Below are positions 5,974-6,103 of a DNA stretch of 6,103 nt, piece by piece. The stretch's first letter is position 1, and each line of letters opens with the position of its first letter. Source of the stretch: Rhodospirillaceae bacterium UBA6608 (GTDB taxonomy: Bacteria; Pseudomonadota; Alphaproteobacteria; Rhodospirillales_A; Casp-alpha2); NCBI GenBank assembly GCA_002433335.1, contig DJHY01000324.1:1-6103 (forward strand), in the 5' to 3' direction. Below the pieces are notes generated by a model. It was not told where the DNA came from, searched no databases, and worked only from the letters and a program-made list of their open reading frames with translations. Both the position numbers and the translations under genes were made by a program.

Positions 5974-6103
5974 TCAGGCGGCGCGCAGAACCTTTTCCAA
6001 CTTTTCAGTCGCTTTTTCGACGTCGGTCTTGTCAACCGCAGCCAATTCAGCGGCCAAACGGTCGCGGGCGGCTTCGTAGATCTGCCGTTCCGAGAACGAC
6101 TGA
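5974..6103 (-). CDS. C-terminal fragment of an unrecognised protein
   Basis: The last 42 codons of a minus-strand gene whose start lies beyond the right edge; the stop TGA is at 5976-5974. The peptide ends SERQIYEAARDRLAAELA, AVDKTDVEKATEKLEKVLRAA, rich in Ala, Glu, Lys and Leu with heptad-like spacing, so it is probably a charged helix or short coiled coil. I do not recognise the family and give no function. Support for a real gene comes from the coding-like composition in this frame, the fact that the two other minus-strand frames are less protein-like, and the strong terminator just downstream. Confidence 0.6.
   Translation of the reverse strand, partial: QSFSERQIYEAARDRLAAELAAVDKTDVEKATEKLEKVLRAA

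Overview
The window is high-GC bacterial chromosome, most likely from an alphaproteobacterium of Rhodospirillales type. That placement rests on the style of several proteins I recognise by family: a stand-alone HNH endonuclease beginning around PALVLNADFRPLSYFPLSLWSW, a thermonuclease-like protein carrying LQAPKLPLGR, and a PAS_5-type domain. It is inference, not the result of a search. The region looks like ordinary chromosomal housekeeping and accessory sequence. I see no mobile element, CRISPR array, tRNA, rRNA or prophage signature.

Layout from left to right. (1) The 3' part of a membrane-anchored or exported c-type cytochrome gene runs off the left edge on the plus strand. (2) It converges on a minus-strand pair: a GTG-started HNH endonuclease and, upstream of it, an alpha/beta-hydrolase esterase. 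The two are separated by about 150 bp containing weak hairpins. (3) A short divergent intergenic region with two abutting perfect palindromes separates the esterase from a plus-strand group: gluQ (glutamyl-Q tRNA(Asp) synthetase), an exported SNase-like protein overlapping gluQ by ATGA, and, 25 bp later, a probable lipoprotein M48 metalloprotease with a C-terminal LysM-like segment. (4) A minus-strand PAS_5-type sensor-like protein converges on the protease gene with only 15 bp between them. Its promoter region holds a perfect 8-bp inverted repeat. (5) A strong hairpin terminator follows the 3' end of a minus-strand gene that runs off the right edge.

The genes do not form one obvious pathway. 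gluQ acts on tRNA in the cytoplasm, whereas the SNase-like protein and the M48 protease both carry export signals and would act in the envelope. The clearest oddities are the SNase-like protein, which lacks two of the canonical catalytic residues and carries a second conserved-looking C-terminal domain, and the operator-like palindrome upstream of the PAS gene. I did not find a convincing new multi-gene system.
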